Source: Owenia fusiformis (taxonomy: Eukaryota; Annelida; Polychaeta; Sabellida; Oweniidae). From it: DNA of 64,000 nucleotides. The position numbers and the translations under genes were made by a program. Within the stretch, counting starts at the first letter, position 1; every line of letters starts with the position of its first letter. This document shows positions 20,682 through 32,229 of the stretch, piece by piece. The notes below the pieces were generated by a model. That model was not told the DNA's origin, did no database searches, and was given only the letters and a program-made list of their open reading frames with translations. The DNA is taken from the NCBI GenBank assembly GCA_903813345.2, contig CAIIXF020000006.1:17920348-17984347 (forward strand). Direction: 5' to 3'.

Positions 20682-20770
20682 TTGGCTGTTTAGTTCAGGT
20701 GGTAGTTGGCTGTTTAGTTCAGGTGGTAGAGCATCAGCATCTAGACTAGAAGGTCCTAGGTTTGGTTAGA
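20682..20770 (+). repeat. tRNA-derived SINE-like fragment
   Basis: TTGGCTGTTTAGTTCAGGTG followed by GTAG is duplicated in tandem (20682-20705, 20706-20729). The second copy continues AGCATCAGCATCTAGACTAG and AAGGTCCTAGGTTTGGTT. The TAGTTCAGGTGGTAGAGC box A-like and GGTTTGGTT box B-like order is that of a tRNA gene, but the acceptor stem does not pair. A SINE head or tRNA relic is more likely than a functional tRNA. Confidence 0.5.
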
Positions 20771-20869
20771 CAATATTCTTGTTTATCTTTAATAATACTA
20801 GCAATCTATTGTCTGAGTGGTTCACAGCAGCCCAACATGGCCTTAAAAATAAATCCAAATACCTAGATA

Positions 20870-21905
20870 TTGACTTTTGACATTAACCCATCAGTAATGA
20901 CTTTGACCTCAAGTTGCCTAATAATGGGTCACCAAGGGCCACATTGTCCCCCGAGTGCCTTTAAACACCAAATACCTAGATATTGACTTTGAACTTGAGA
21001 TGATCCTGAATTAAAATATTAAATGATGACTTTGACCTCATGTCACCTTATCATGAGTCGCCAAGGGCCACAGCACGACATCAGCCCATGTGGCCTTAGA
21101 ACGCCAAACACTGAGACATTGGCCTTAGATTGACCTTGATCTCAGTCACATTTCAATGGAGTCAAGTGCAGCAGCAGCCCCAAAACACCAAATACTAAGA
21201 TATTGATCTATGACCTTGACATGACCTTGACCTATAACAATGACATTGATCTCAGGTCACTTTATCATTGGTGATCAAATGTCAGTGTAGCCCCACACAA
21301 GCCAACTACCTAGATATTGACATTTGACCTTATTATGTTTTTGAACCATAGGTATTGACTTTGACCTCACGTCACCTTAACATGAGTTGCAAAGGGCCAC
21401 AGCAGCCCACAGGGACTCAAAACTCCAAATACTGAGATGTTGACCTTGTAAGAATGACCTTGACCTCAGGACACATATTCATGGGTCCTGACGTGAAGCA
21501 GCATCCCCAAAATGCCAAATATTTAGATAGATTTAGATCTATGACCTTGAGATGACCTTCACCCTAAACAGTGACATTGACCGTAGGTCACTTTATCATT
21601 GGTGATCAAATGTTACTGTAGACCCACAGTAGCCAACTACCTAGATATTGACTTTTGACCTTGAAATAACCTTGACATCAGGTCACCTTATCATTGGTCG
21701 CCAAAGGTCACAATTGTTCTCAATTGGTTTAAAATGTCAAATTGCTAGATATTGATCTTAGACCTTGAAATTACCTTGACCCATTCAGACCTTGACCTCA
21801 GGTCACCTTAACATTGGTTATGAAGGGTCAAATTATCGGGCATTTGTTTTAAAAACCCAACTAACTAAATATTGATATTTTTCCTAGAAATGACCTTGAC
21901 ATTTC
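20870..21905. repeat. Degenerate tandem array rich in TGACCTTGA
   Basis: Diverged units combine TGACCTTGACCTCAGGTCAC, CACCTTATCATTGGT, GCCAAGGGCCACAGC and CAAATACCTAGATATTGA. At least seven exact TGACCTTGA sites occur (near 21134, 21213, 21223, 21457, 21541, 21656 and 21892). It fills the spacer between the inverted arms. Confidence 0.75.
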
Positions 21906-22549
21906 TAGAATTCACATTTTATGAACAAAATTGAAACATACAAAGTTGAAAACTGTCCTTTTGAAAATAAAATTGCTGCTAATGTTTCAAAACGAATGTA
22001 TTTGTATTTTAAACTAAATAAACTGAAAGAAATAGACTTAAATTATTTCATTTTCTATCAGACTTAGTAAAATTTTAACTGTTCTAAATGTAAATGTTGC
22101 AATGAAAGCTCACATATATCTTGTTGGATATCAGTTGAGTGCAGGAGCTACTACAGGTATCACTCTGACATACATCCGTGAACAAATCAAACTTGATGTG
22201 ATGCAAATCGGCATCTTTTAATTTGACGTCCAAGCAGAATGTTGGACAAAATGGTTAATTGTTAGATAAACCATCAACACAGGAATTGTCACAAGTTGCA
22301 TTTATAAAATAATTCCTGCCTCATCACTGTTACACCTAATACTACAAGACGTTGCCTCGTCTAGATCACTGTCTGCAAGCTAAAAAATATCTAATTTACT
22401 GCTTGCTTTATCACAATAAACTTTTGTTACAAATAAGTACAGTAAAACATGCGAATAGAAGGCCCATTTGATATTAATATGTAGAGATAGTCCACTTTGG
22501 TGTGGTAATTTTACTGCAACAACTATTACGCCTTTTTATTCAAGAGTCA

Positions 22550-23325
22550 ATCATTTTATTACTATTTTACCTATGAAATGATTTTTATATATTCGAATAA
22601 ACGTTATATTAGTTTTTGACAAAGTAAATTATTGTAGGGGTCACACAAGGATCAACTGTATTGACGATTTTCATACTAGTATATGTCCTGCCGCTCTAAG
22701 AGCAAGAGCAATAAATTGTGATTATTCAGTTGAAACAATGAAACAAACACATTATCATTATTTTGTTTAATATTTAACACGTAGAATTTTGTTAAACGTA
22801 GTATTTTTTCCAACATCACGAGATATGAAAAAGTTGTAAATAAAGTTGATCCTTGTGAGACCCCTATAATTATTTACTTTGGCAAAAACTAACACAATGG
22901 TAATTGAAACATTAAGAAAACATTGAATAAAGAAAATAGGAATATTATCATTAGCAACGATGACTTTTGGATTAAAATGGCATTTTAAGGTCAGCAATGT
23001 ATAATTCTTCACCATTATTGTTTTTAATAAAAAATTCCACACCCAAATGGACTATCATAAATATCAATATCAAATTTGCCTCCTATTCCATATCCTCGCT
23101 GCTATTATTTGAAAAAAATGATTTTTTTAAAACTCATCTTTTTGACCGTTGCACCTTGGGGCAAGCCGTTTAGCCCTTTCGTGTCACCTTTTTGACTGCA
23201 GACAAGTGAAATCGAATAGTCAATGAACCAAACTATAATACCATTGGGCCGCTTCTTAGTAATCTACCTCAACATCGGTTTAGACTAACTAAGCCACTTT
23301 GGAAGCGATTTGGCGCATACTAGAC
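22550..23325. repeat. Right long inverted arm of the 4.34-kb element
   Basis: Inverted partner of 19475-20245, ending with TTTGGCGCATACTAG against CTAGTGTGCGCCAAA on the left. The two arms contain the same roughly 85-codon open frame in mirror orientation, which reflects the inverted repeat rather than a gene. Confidence 0.88.
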
Positions 23326-23467
23326 TTACAAATGTTGGACACCGAAGTCCAAATCTGAACACTTTTGTCCAAATTTTGAACACCTTTGGCCAACTTTTAA
23401 ACACCTTTGGCCAAAGTTTGAGCACCTTTGCTAAACTTTTATCACCTCAAATTTTTATCACCTCAAA

Positions 23468-23473
<6 letters not shown>

Positions 23474-23504
<31 letters not shown>
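23474..23504. repeat. Poly-G run (31 G)
   Basis: An uninterrupted G homopolymer, probably of uncertain true length. It is followed by several GCGTGACAA / TTGTCACGC motifs to about 23760. Confidence 0.9.
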
Positions 23505-23505
<1 letters not shown>

Positions 23506-23786
23506 AGGTACGAAAATTTCCAATGAACATGCGTGACAATTATGGGATTCGCGTGACAAATCCGAACAAATTGCGTTCGTTTTTTTCCGACGTTCGTATT
23601 TTTACCGTATCATAAACATATTTTGAATTTTTTTTTACAGAAACATATTTGCGTGACAATTACCAGGTAAAATGCGTATTTGCGTGACATTTTGTGTCAC
23701 GCAAAAAAAACTGGCGTGACTTCAAATTCTTCAGCAAATGCGTGACAAATACGCAAATTGCGGGACAGTTGACAGGCCTGCTTATA

Positions 23787-24482
23787 GTCTGAATATAATT
23801 CAGACTAAATAGGATATAGTCTAAGGCCTAGCCTAGATCTACTCTCTGGAAAGTGACAAAATCTCAAAAAGGACTCACCATTTATTGCATTTCCTAAGTA
23901 GGTTTGATGGTCAGCAAAGTGATATTTACTTAGACACTAAGACATAGAATTCATTATTCACAATCTAAAGTGGCTAGTACTGGCTACCTTATTGATGATA
24001 AATAAAGTGTAAAAACTTTCTTTTTCTTTCTGAAGTTTGAGGTCAAAAGGTCAAGGTTGATTGGCAATGTAATTTTAATGTCTTCATTGAATGAACAGAT
24101 TGACTTCATTGTAAAACATTCTTCTCAATAAATAATTATCTTGTATAAGAATTCGTATATTAATATGTAATATCATCAAAAACGGTGCAATATGAGACAA
24201 CTATTACGACAACAGTTTTGAGAGTATTTTAGAAAACCCGGATGTTGAGGAAAACACATTTTTCATGTTTTTATATTCAGTAAGTTATTTCTAGATTTTA
24301 CTGGTAATGGTGTTAATTAATGCTCATCCAGACAATTACAATTTCCAGCTGTCTTTTTACAGATGTTAGTTGCTGATTGGTTGTGATCAGTAAGTGGTAA
24401 ATCCTTCCATTGTGTGTTTGAATTTTTTTGTCACACAGCACAGTGAGTGAATTGGTGAATAACATAGGGAATGGTCTATAAA
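23787..24482. other. No recognisable gene
   Basis: AT-rich unique-looking sequence between two transposon clusters. Confidence 0.5.
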
Positions 24483-24550
24483 CCCTTCGAGGGTTTGTAG
24501 AAAAAACCGGAAAGGGCTACCGGGTACTGGGTATTAAATCCTCTATGCTG

Positions 24551-25312
24551 GGTTCAAATTATCCTGTTCCCGGACTATAGTCCTGTACGGAGCCAATACA
24601 TTTGCCTGTACGATTACAACTTGGGAGAATTATCTACGCCCCTTTCACTTAAGAAACCTACCTCAATGCATTCTAGAACTCAAAATGTAACTTCTAATAT
24701 ATTGGAACCGCCGATTGTCTGGGTTAGTTGGCAGAACGAGGTCTTTTTGTTTCTTATGGCTCTTTTGGTCGAAGTTCGATTAAGATGGCGGTTATAACGG
24801 AATTTCCCGAACTCTTCCGTAATAGCACGAACTTGGTTTTTCGTTACTTCACTTCCATGTAAAATGGATTTGTTTCCGGTAAGAAACATTGTTTAACCAT
24901 TCGGTATACAGTTAAGAGCATAGGATGTCGACATGGCAGTAAATATTGAAAATATTGTCCGAAATTTTCGAAATTCCCTCTTACCCGAAACAAATCCATT
25001 TTACACGGAAGTGACGTAACGAAAAACCAAGTTCGTGCTATTACGGAAGAGTTCGGGAAATTCCGTTATAACCGCCATCTTAATCGAACTTCGACCAAAA
25101 GAGCCATAAGAAACAAAAAGACCTCGTTCTGCCAACTAACCCAGACAATCGGCGGTTCCAATATATTAGAAGTTACATTTTGAGTTCTAGAATGCATTGA
25201 GGTAGGTTTCTTAAGTGGAAGGGGCGTAGATAATTCTCCCAAGTTGTAATCGTACAGGCAAATGTATTGGCTCCGTACAGGACTATAGTCCTGGAACGGG
25301 ATAAGGTTCAAA
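24551..25312. mobile_element. hAT-like palindromic MITE A
   Basis: The element 24559-25304 is flanked by perfect GGTTCAAA (24551-24558, 25305-25312). It starts TTATCCTGTTCCCGGACTAT and ends with its near-complement. Inverted arms of about 340 bp are nearly identical, including GGCGGTTATAACGGAATTTC, and leave a short central loop near 24890-24970. Confidence 0.9.
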
Positions 25313-25314
25313 CT

Positions 25315-25875
25315 GTGTAGAGTTATCCCGTTCCCGGACTATAGTCCTGCACTGAGCGCATTCATTTGCCTGTACGATTACAACTTGGGAGAATTATCTA
25401 CGCCCCTTACACTTAAGATACCTACCTCAATGCATTATACAACTCAAGATGTAACTTCTAATATATTGGAACCGCCGATTGTCTGGGTATATCGGCAGAA
25501 CGGGAACATTTCTCTTTTTCATCGAGAGAGATTCCATCACTTTTCAAAATGGCGGTTGGATTTAAAAGGGGAATCCCCCGTTTGGCTGTCCCGGATGTAG
25601 CCCGGAAGTACCAATATGGAGGAATTTGACGGTTGAAATAAGTTAAATGTTACACGCAAATATTGCGATCAAAAACGAAAATGTCTTCGTTCTGCCGATA
25701 AACCCAGACAATTGTGGATTCAACTACACGAAAAGAATGCTAAATTACCAAGGAATCTATTGAAGTAGGTATCAGAAGTGTAAGATGAGTAAAAAATTCT
25801 CCCATGTTATAATCGCACAGGCAAAAGATTGAGATGTTCACAGGACCATAGTCCGGGAACGGGATAAGTGTAGAG
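25315..25875. mobile_element. hAT-like palindromic MITE B
   Basis: The element 25323-25867 is flanked by perfect GTGTAGAG (25315-25322, 25868-25875). It has the same TTATCCCGTTCCCGGACTAT terminus as MITE A and shares its CTACGCCCCTTACACTTAAG region, but its right arm is clearly more diverged. Confidence 0.9.
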
Positions 25876-25905
25876 TAGATTTCATGGCCTGACTTCGTCG
25901 GTAGA

Positions 25906-25950
25906 ACCATGGGCATTCAACTAGAATTGAACTAGTTGAATGCCCATGGT
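25906..25950. repeat. Perfect 19-bp palindromic hairpin
   Basis: ACCATGGGCATTCAACTAG, 7-base spacer AATTGAA, then its exact reverse complement. GTAGA/AGAAC flanks extend similarity weakly. Confidence 0.9.
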
Positions 25951-26360
25951 AGAACTTGAAAAATTTATCTGAAGATTAGGAGTCTTACTTACCCTCTCGC
26001 ACCCCCCCCCCCCCCCCATAACCAATGAAAATATAAATATGATGATAGTGGAAGAAAAGAGCCTTAAAATTCTTTTTATTTGAAGCTTCTAGCTCAATCT
26101 TGAAGGAAGTTACATACATTTTTGTAAATTCAAACAAATCTTACACGTGTTATGTATTCTTATTTTTCGTTTTTTGGGTACCCGGTTTTTTCGACCGGGT
26201 ACCAGTTTTGAACCCAGCATGGAGGATTTACTACCCAGTACCTGTTTTTTTCTACAAACCCACCCTTCGACCTGCACCTTTGATCCTAGATGCTGGCAAA
26301 CCTCTAGTATGAGCAGAAGCTCAATACATATTCCTTAAGATGAGACACCGAATCTTTTTC

Positions 26361-26448
26361 CGGGCTCCTGTCTGTCCAAATATCAATGCTGCCGACACAT
26401 TTCTTGACTCACAAGAGCATCATTCAGATTTGGACAGACAAGAGCCCG
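26361..26448. repeat. Hairpin with 21-bp arms
   Basis: CGGGCTCCTGTCTGTCCAAA plus T at 26361-26381 pairs with ATTTGGACAGACAAGAGCCC plus G (one mismatch), leaving a loop of about 46 bases. Confidence 0.8.
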
Positions 26449-27139
26449 CTGATGACTTATGTTTCTAAATCGAAATTTTAGAAAATTGTCTGAAACAAAA
26501 ATGGCGGTCATCTTTTTTCTTTTTCTATGAATGATCTCAATTTTTCAAAGGTTGTATCATTTAGAGCAATATATTGGGCACATTTTCTGAAAAATTCAGA
26601 GGGTTATGTTCAGTGACCTTCCCTAAGCGCCTACTTTTAGCTATATTCAGTCACATTTTCAGAGGACTGGAAAACTTATTTCATCATGTTTAGGGTCATT
26701 TTTACCATGTACATTGTGATCCTGGTCATGTAAATGACACATGAAAGTAATTAAACTGACTGGAGGTCAAAACAGAACTCTGTTATCTTGGTTCAAATAA
26801 CGTTTGAAATCCAGCATGGTTTTGTCATTTCCTGTTTTGTCATTTCCTATGGTTTCCTAAGTACTACGGCACCTTAATATTATCAAAAAAGGGAAGCATT
26901 GAACTGCTCATTTTGAAGTCCTCATGTTTATAAAACAGAGTTGCATACCCTTCTCGTGGAAAGAATAAGTAAAGTAATGCTACCATTTCATTTGACATCA
27001 TTTTACAGTTTCGGTTAAAAATTAGTTATACATATATTTTTCTGTAAATTTTGATAATGCAACTGCCTCTGCTTCTCACATACCTGACTAGGTCCAGAGG
27101 TAAAATCCCTGTGACTCTACCATATTCACCAAGGTTTAA

Positions 27140-27993
<854 letters not shown>

Positions 27994-28048
27994 TACCAAA
28001 ACTCATTATTCCAAACAAGACTGTATATAGCTGTACATACCATGGTGA

Positions 28049-28054
28049 AATAAA
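28049..28054 (+). terminator. Candidate POLR2L polyadenylation signal
   Basis: AATAAA is 56 bases after the POLR2L stop codon, which is plausible for a short housekeeping 3' UTR. Another AATAAA-like hexamer lies near 28408. Confidence 0.45.
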
Positions 28055-28099
28055 GGAAACACATAGACAGCGTAAAATTTCCATATATCTGAGTGGCAT

Positions 28100-29060
28100 A
28101 CATGTACTGTACATGTACTCGTATGTTGACAAAAGGTCAGATGCTCTAACATCAGAGACTTCCAGTACATCATTATAAGTTCACCTTGTCCTTTGTGGAG
28201 AATTGAAATGCTCTCCAATATAAGAGAGTCAGACTGGAAAGTCAAGAGTGACAGTGAGATGTTAAGAGGAAAGGTTTTATGTCAGCATTGCATGATCTCC
28301 ATAGACACTTCATCTGGGGATGTTAAAATGTTTTGATATATTTTAATATTATTGGTGATATATGTTGTATTAAAACACCAGCGTATTTAAATGCATACTT
28401 TGTAAGAAAATAAAAATGGCATATGTGCGACACCAAAATATGTTATGGTTGTAATTGGAAGTGAAGCCTGAAAAATGGAGGTGGACCATTGACAAGATTC
28501 TTATTGAAAATTGGAACATAACTGTACTCACACCTTCTATAAACTGAGAACAAAGTCAATATTAAACTAAAACCTAAAGTAGGAAATGAAGTGATAATTT
28601 TGCAAAATTTTGATGAGTTATTATGTTCGAACTGAGTGGACCATTTAGGCCAGATTTCCATGCAAAAAAATTCTTTTATATAATATAATTTAACATAATG
28701 TAGATTTAAAAGTAGATCACTAAATTGTCTAAATGTTCATATATTGCAGTAAATTATCACCCCTTAGCTCCGCCATTTTGGATATTTTATGCCTCGTCGC
28801 TTTTTTTCTTCCTGGCTACGTCACTGTTAAGTTATATAATTTGGGAATATTTCTGTACTCTTTAGCCTCTTTATGCAAATCTGAATGATGTAGACACGTA
28901 TGGAATGAGTTGTTTTCCTCTGACAGCAATATCAAACACTAAGTACATATAGGCTAGGCCTATATGTATGAGACATCTATTCAAACATCAAAGTCAATTT
29001 ACTAGGAAATAACCATTTTCCAATGAAGTTGTGAACCAGAGTTGACACATATACCTGCAT
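28100..29060. other. No recognisable gene
   Basis: POLR2L downstream flank. The short GC-richer stretch at about 28755-28825 (GCCATTTTGGAT, TACGTCAC) is promoter-like in composition only. Confidence 0.4.
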
Positions 29061-29064
29061 TTAT

Positions 29065-29640
29065 CCCATTTAAAAAAGTTAGGGGAATATAGAGTGCCAT
29101 CCATCTGTATGTACATTCATACATCTGTCTGTCTGGGCCATAACTCAAATACCAATGGCCCAATATAATTTATATGTTGTATACTATGCACTATATTTTC
29201 AAAATGGCTGCCTGTTTCAAAATGGCAGTCCCATTTGTGTCTACTTACTAGAAGCATATTACACTTTCTTCCGACAATTTGGTTAGTAAGCGACCATTTT
29301 GAAAAATGGCGGCCATTTTATCTGTGTTGTTATAATTTGATACTTTCACTGGAAAAGTATTGGAGCGATTTTCTTGAAATTTTATACAGTGTAAGCAGCC
29401 TTTTCAATGATACTCTGGCTAGTAAGTAGCCATTTAAAATGGTGACCATTTTTATGTGTTATTTAACTTTTTTGCTATAACTAAAAGTCTAGTTTCCCAA
29501 CCTGAATTTTTTTATGTGAATACAAAGAAGGATATTACACTGTTAATGAGTATTTGGATAGTTGGTGGCCATTTCCAAAAATAGCAGTCATGGTCTTTCA
29601 ATGTGATATGCTATGGCTTGGTGTTACAGTTATCTAGTTT
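29065..29640 (-). mobile_element. CTAGATAA...GGGATAA element, copy 3 (inverted, decayed)
   Basis: The left end TTATCCCATTTAAAAAAGTT and the right end GGTGTTACAGTTATCTAGTT are degenerate complements of the termini at 7024 and 6262. The interior has AAAATGGCTGCC and ATGGCGGCCATTTT segments. Confidence 0.65.
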
Positions 29641-30440
29641 TCTATCTAGTTTTAAAATGAAAATGGAAAATCAATTAATTCCAGTTTTGAATATTCAAAC
29701 ATAATGGCATATAGTAGTGCAAACTAGGGTGATATAAATGACCACCTCTGAACTAAGGTTACAATACACACTTGGAAAGCTGAGAGTGTCGGCTTTAGGA
29801 ATCTGACCTCCATTTGAATTTTTAGTGAATGCATAATTAGATATTAACCCTTTCATCACCAAGGGGTCATTTACTAATCTTATGAAAATCAATTTCAAAA
29901 TGACAAATACCCCTATGGCCAGAATGGATTATTTATAAGTAAAAACAGAGACATGCAAACAGTTTTATATGTCTCTGGCAAAAAGTAGCATACATCAAGC
30001 AAAATATTCGACCTTTGACCTTTATTGCCATGCCTACTTTTCACACAGCATCTTTTTACTTCACTCTTTAAGTATCATTCTATACCAGGAATGCATAATG
30101 TTTGAGGACTCCAAGGAATACTTTCTAAGGCATATCGGGAGTTCCTAAAGCCATTCTGAGAGCAATATATTTTTTATAGAAGCTCCCTCCCACCCTCATT
30201 TGAACTAAGTGGATATGCATAGTCACACAATTAATCATAGAGAGTGACAAAAATGTCTTCTTTGTGTAATTGAAATTACATCCTTCTGTTTATAATGAAA
30301 AAAATTATGATTAAAAAAAAACTTGGCATTGTTATGGGGAATGTTTGGGTAGTAATTTCAAAGAGAAAATGTAAACATAACAATGAAGTTGAAACATCAT
30401 AATTATATTTCTGTGTAGATTCATTACTCTGGTAATATAT
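29641..30440. other. No recognisable gene
   Basis: AT-rich sequence with no splice-consistent open frame and no matched repeat. Confidence 0.5.
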
Positions 30441-30449
30441 TAAAACAAG

Positions 30450-31113
30450 GCATTAACATGACAAAATGTCACCACCTAGTTGCTCACAATATTATTAGTT
30501 CAATTTTAAAATTTCTGAGAACTTGTAATGATTTTGAAAAAAGTGGTCAATTTAAAGCAAGTTGAAAAAGCACCTTTTGACCCTGAGAAGGTCATTGAAG
30601 GTGACATCTCATATCTAAAGTCAGATTTGAACTTTTGAGAACTTATAGATGATTTTGAAAAAAATTGGTCAATTTGAAGCAAGTTGAAAAAATACCTTTT
30701 TGACCTTGAGAAGGTCAGGTCATTGAAGGTCAAATCTTGACATTCAGAATGAGGGTCAAATCCACAGTCAAATTTGAACCTTTGAACTTGTAGATGATTT
30801 TGAAATAAAAATTGGTCAATTTGAAGCAAGTTGAAAAATACCTTTTGACCCCTTTTTGACCTTGAAATGGTCATTGAAGGTCAAATCTCAAGTCAGATTT
30901 GAACTTCTGATAACTTGTACATGATTTTGAAAATGGTCAATTTGGACCAAGTTGAAAAAAGACCTTTTTGACCTTTTTTACCTTGAAAAGAATTGAAGTC
31001 AGTCTTATTGGAAGTTGTAAGAATTTGTCACAGACGACGATCGCCAACCACCAATGGCCACCCACCAATAGCCAACCACCAACAACCGCCATAAAAAACA
31101 GAGACCATTACAA
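30450..31113 (+). repeat. GTCACC-family repeat with internal AAGGTCA-rich tandem array, split by mariner
   Basis: It begins ATGACAAAATGTCACCACCT. Then come about four diverged units of roughly 115 bp, with TGATTTTGAAAAAAATTGGT, CAATTTGAAGCAAGTTGAAA and GACCTTGAGAAGGTCATTGA. It ends in CCAACCACCAATGGCCACCC repeats. Its remaining end, TGTCACCTCTTGTTGGTGAC, resumes at 32192 after the mariner relic. Confidence 0.7.
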
Positions 31114-32191
31114 TACAGGGTGTCCCAAAACTCATGAGAATTTTTTGAGGGAGATATAAGGCATGAGTGATTTTTCTTCAAATTTGGTACACTTATTAAA
31201 CATAAGGAATAACTGACATGAATTTCAGGCACATATCTTTTATATTTCCGAATTTATTGACATTGAATTCTACATCGCCACAAACCCCGGAGTTGTCGGG
31301 AAAATACAACAGTTTATGTCACATTTTGTCAATTTTATACAAATTCTCAACTATAACTCAACTATATGTTTTTTGTATAAGCTTAGTTGAGCATTTTTCT
31401 CATATTGATGATGCACTTTGATAAAACGATATATAAATTTTGATAGAGACCCAATAAATCAACAGATTGTACATTGGTTCGCTGAAAGATCATAATGACA
31501 TGTTCCTGAGGGATTGAAAGAAATGTCCCCATTTGCTAGCCAATATGATCTTGCATATTGACAATGCATCAGTGAATAAGTCACTACATGCATGCCAGTA
31601 GTGCACCCAATTTACTTTCTATTGAGACTTTACAGTATATGGTAGCTCCATATACTTGCCAGATTTTGCTCTACTATAGACTTTTCATTTCTTTGGGGAC
31701 CTTAAACAAAGATTAGTGGGCCATGTCACTGAAATGGAGGAAGAATTGAGTCATGTTGTTTCAGAGGACCCTACAGAAATGGCTATAGAACGATTTGGGA
31801 ATGGGTATAAAGCGTCTGAAAAGACATCAATTGTAGATAATATGCTATAATAACTTTGTAGAGATACGTTAGCTGAATGTGTATGATCATATTACCTAAT
31901 GTACTGAAACGCTGAAATAATTCAATGAAAAAATGCTATTATAGTAGAGAAGTTGTATAAATATTATCAAAATGTAATGTAACTTGTTGTATTTCTCTGA
32001 TTACTCCGGGGTTTGTGGTGATGTAGAATTCAAATGTCAATAAATTCGGAAATATAAAAGATATGTGCCTGAAATTCATGTCAGTCATTCCTCAATGTTT
32101 GTTTATTATTAAGTGCACTTAATTTGAAGAAAAATCATTCATGCCTTATATCTCCCTCAAAAAATTCTCATGAGTTTTGGGACACCCTGTA
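31114..32191 (+). mobile_element. Mariner-like element with ~185-bp TIRs
   Basis: The element 31116-32189 is bounded by CAGGGTGTCCCAAAACTCAT and its complement, flanked by TA at 31114-31115 and 32190-32191. TIRs run inward about 185 bp to the sequence around ACCCCGGAGT / ACTCCGGGGT. A decayed transposase lies between them (31548-31852). Confidence 0.85.
31548..31852 (+). pseudogene. Decayed mariner transposase C-terminal half
   Basis: One frame reads ILHIDNASVNKSLHAC, stops, then YLPDFALL-stop-TFHFFGDLKQRLVGH, and continues EMEEELSHV to a stop at 31852. ILH-x-DNA and the Y-x-PDxA ... F-x-F-x-x-LK spacing are the conserved block around the second and third catalytic acidic residues of mariner/IS630 transposases. 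At least three in-frame stops show that it is dead. The N-terminal half is not recognisable. Confidence 0.72.
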
Positions 32192-32225
32192 TGTCACCTC
32201 TTGTTGGTGACATCAATGGATCATA
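32192..32225 (+). repeat. Right remnant of the split GTCACC-family repeat
   Basis: TGTCACCTCTTGTTGGTGAC plus ATC directly follows the right TA of the mariner relic and corresponds to the missing end of the repeat at 30450-31113. Confidence 0.55.
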
Positions 32226-32229
32226 ATAA

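Larger units (their letters stand above)
19431..23786. mobile_element. 4.34-kb CAGG...CCTG element with 6-bp TSD
   Basis: The element 19437-23780 begins CAGGGCTGTCAACT and ends with the complement of CAGGCCTGTCAACT. Perfect 6-bp duplications CTTATA lie at 19431-19436 and 23781-23786. Inside are two long inverted arms (about 19475-20245 and 22550-23325), a tRNA-like fragment, a TGACCTTGA-rich array and, at the right, a 31-G run plus GCGTGACAAAT repeats. No transposase was found, so it is non-autonomous. A 6-bp TSD is reported for IS3EU and Dada-type transposons, but the superfamily is undetermined here. Confidence 0.82.
24483..26270. mobile_element. Outer inverted-repeat element hosting two younger insertions
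   Basis: Arm 24483-24558 (CCCTTCGAGGGTTTGTAGAA ... GGGTTCAAA) pairs with 26207-26270 (TTTGAACCCAGCATGGAGGA ... TCTACAAACCCACCCTTCGA). When the two inner elements are removed, the left arm continues CTGTGTAGAG and keeps matching the right arm (CAAAACTGGTAC, complement), so the inner elements inserted into the left arm. Near the right arm is the palindrome GGTACCCGGT / ACCGGGTACC. Confidence 0.72.

Noticed and set aside
20682-20770. Functional tRNA gene
   Set aside because: Box A- and B-like sequences are present, but acceptor and anticodon stems do not pair. Called a SINE-like relic instead.
19744-23042. Two similar open frames of 83 and 91 codons in mirror positions (19744-19995 plus, 22767-23042 minus)
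   Set aside because: They are the two inverted arms of one transposon. Similarity follows from the repeat, there is no recognised domain, and codon use is that of AT-rich noncoding DNA.
24680-25600. Open frames of 65-81 codons on both strands
   Set aside because: They lie in the arms of palindromic MITEs A and B and mirror each other.
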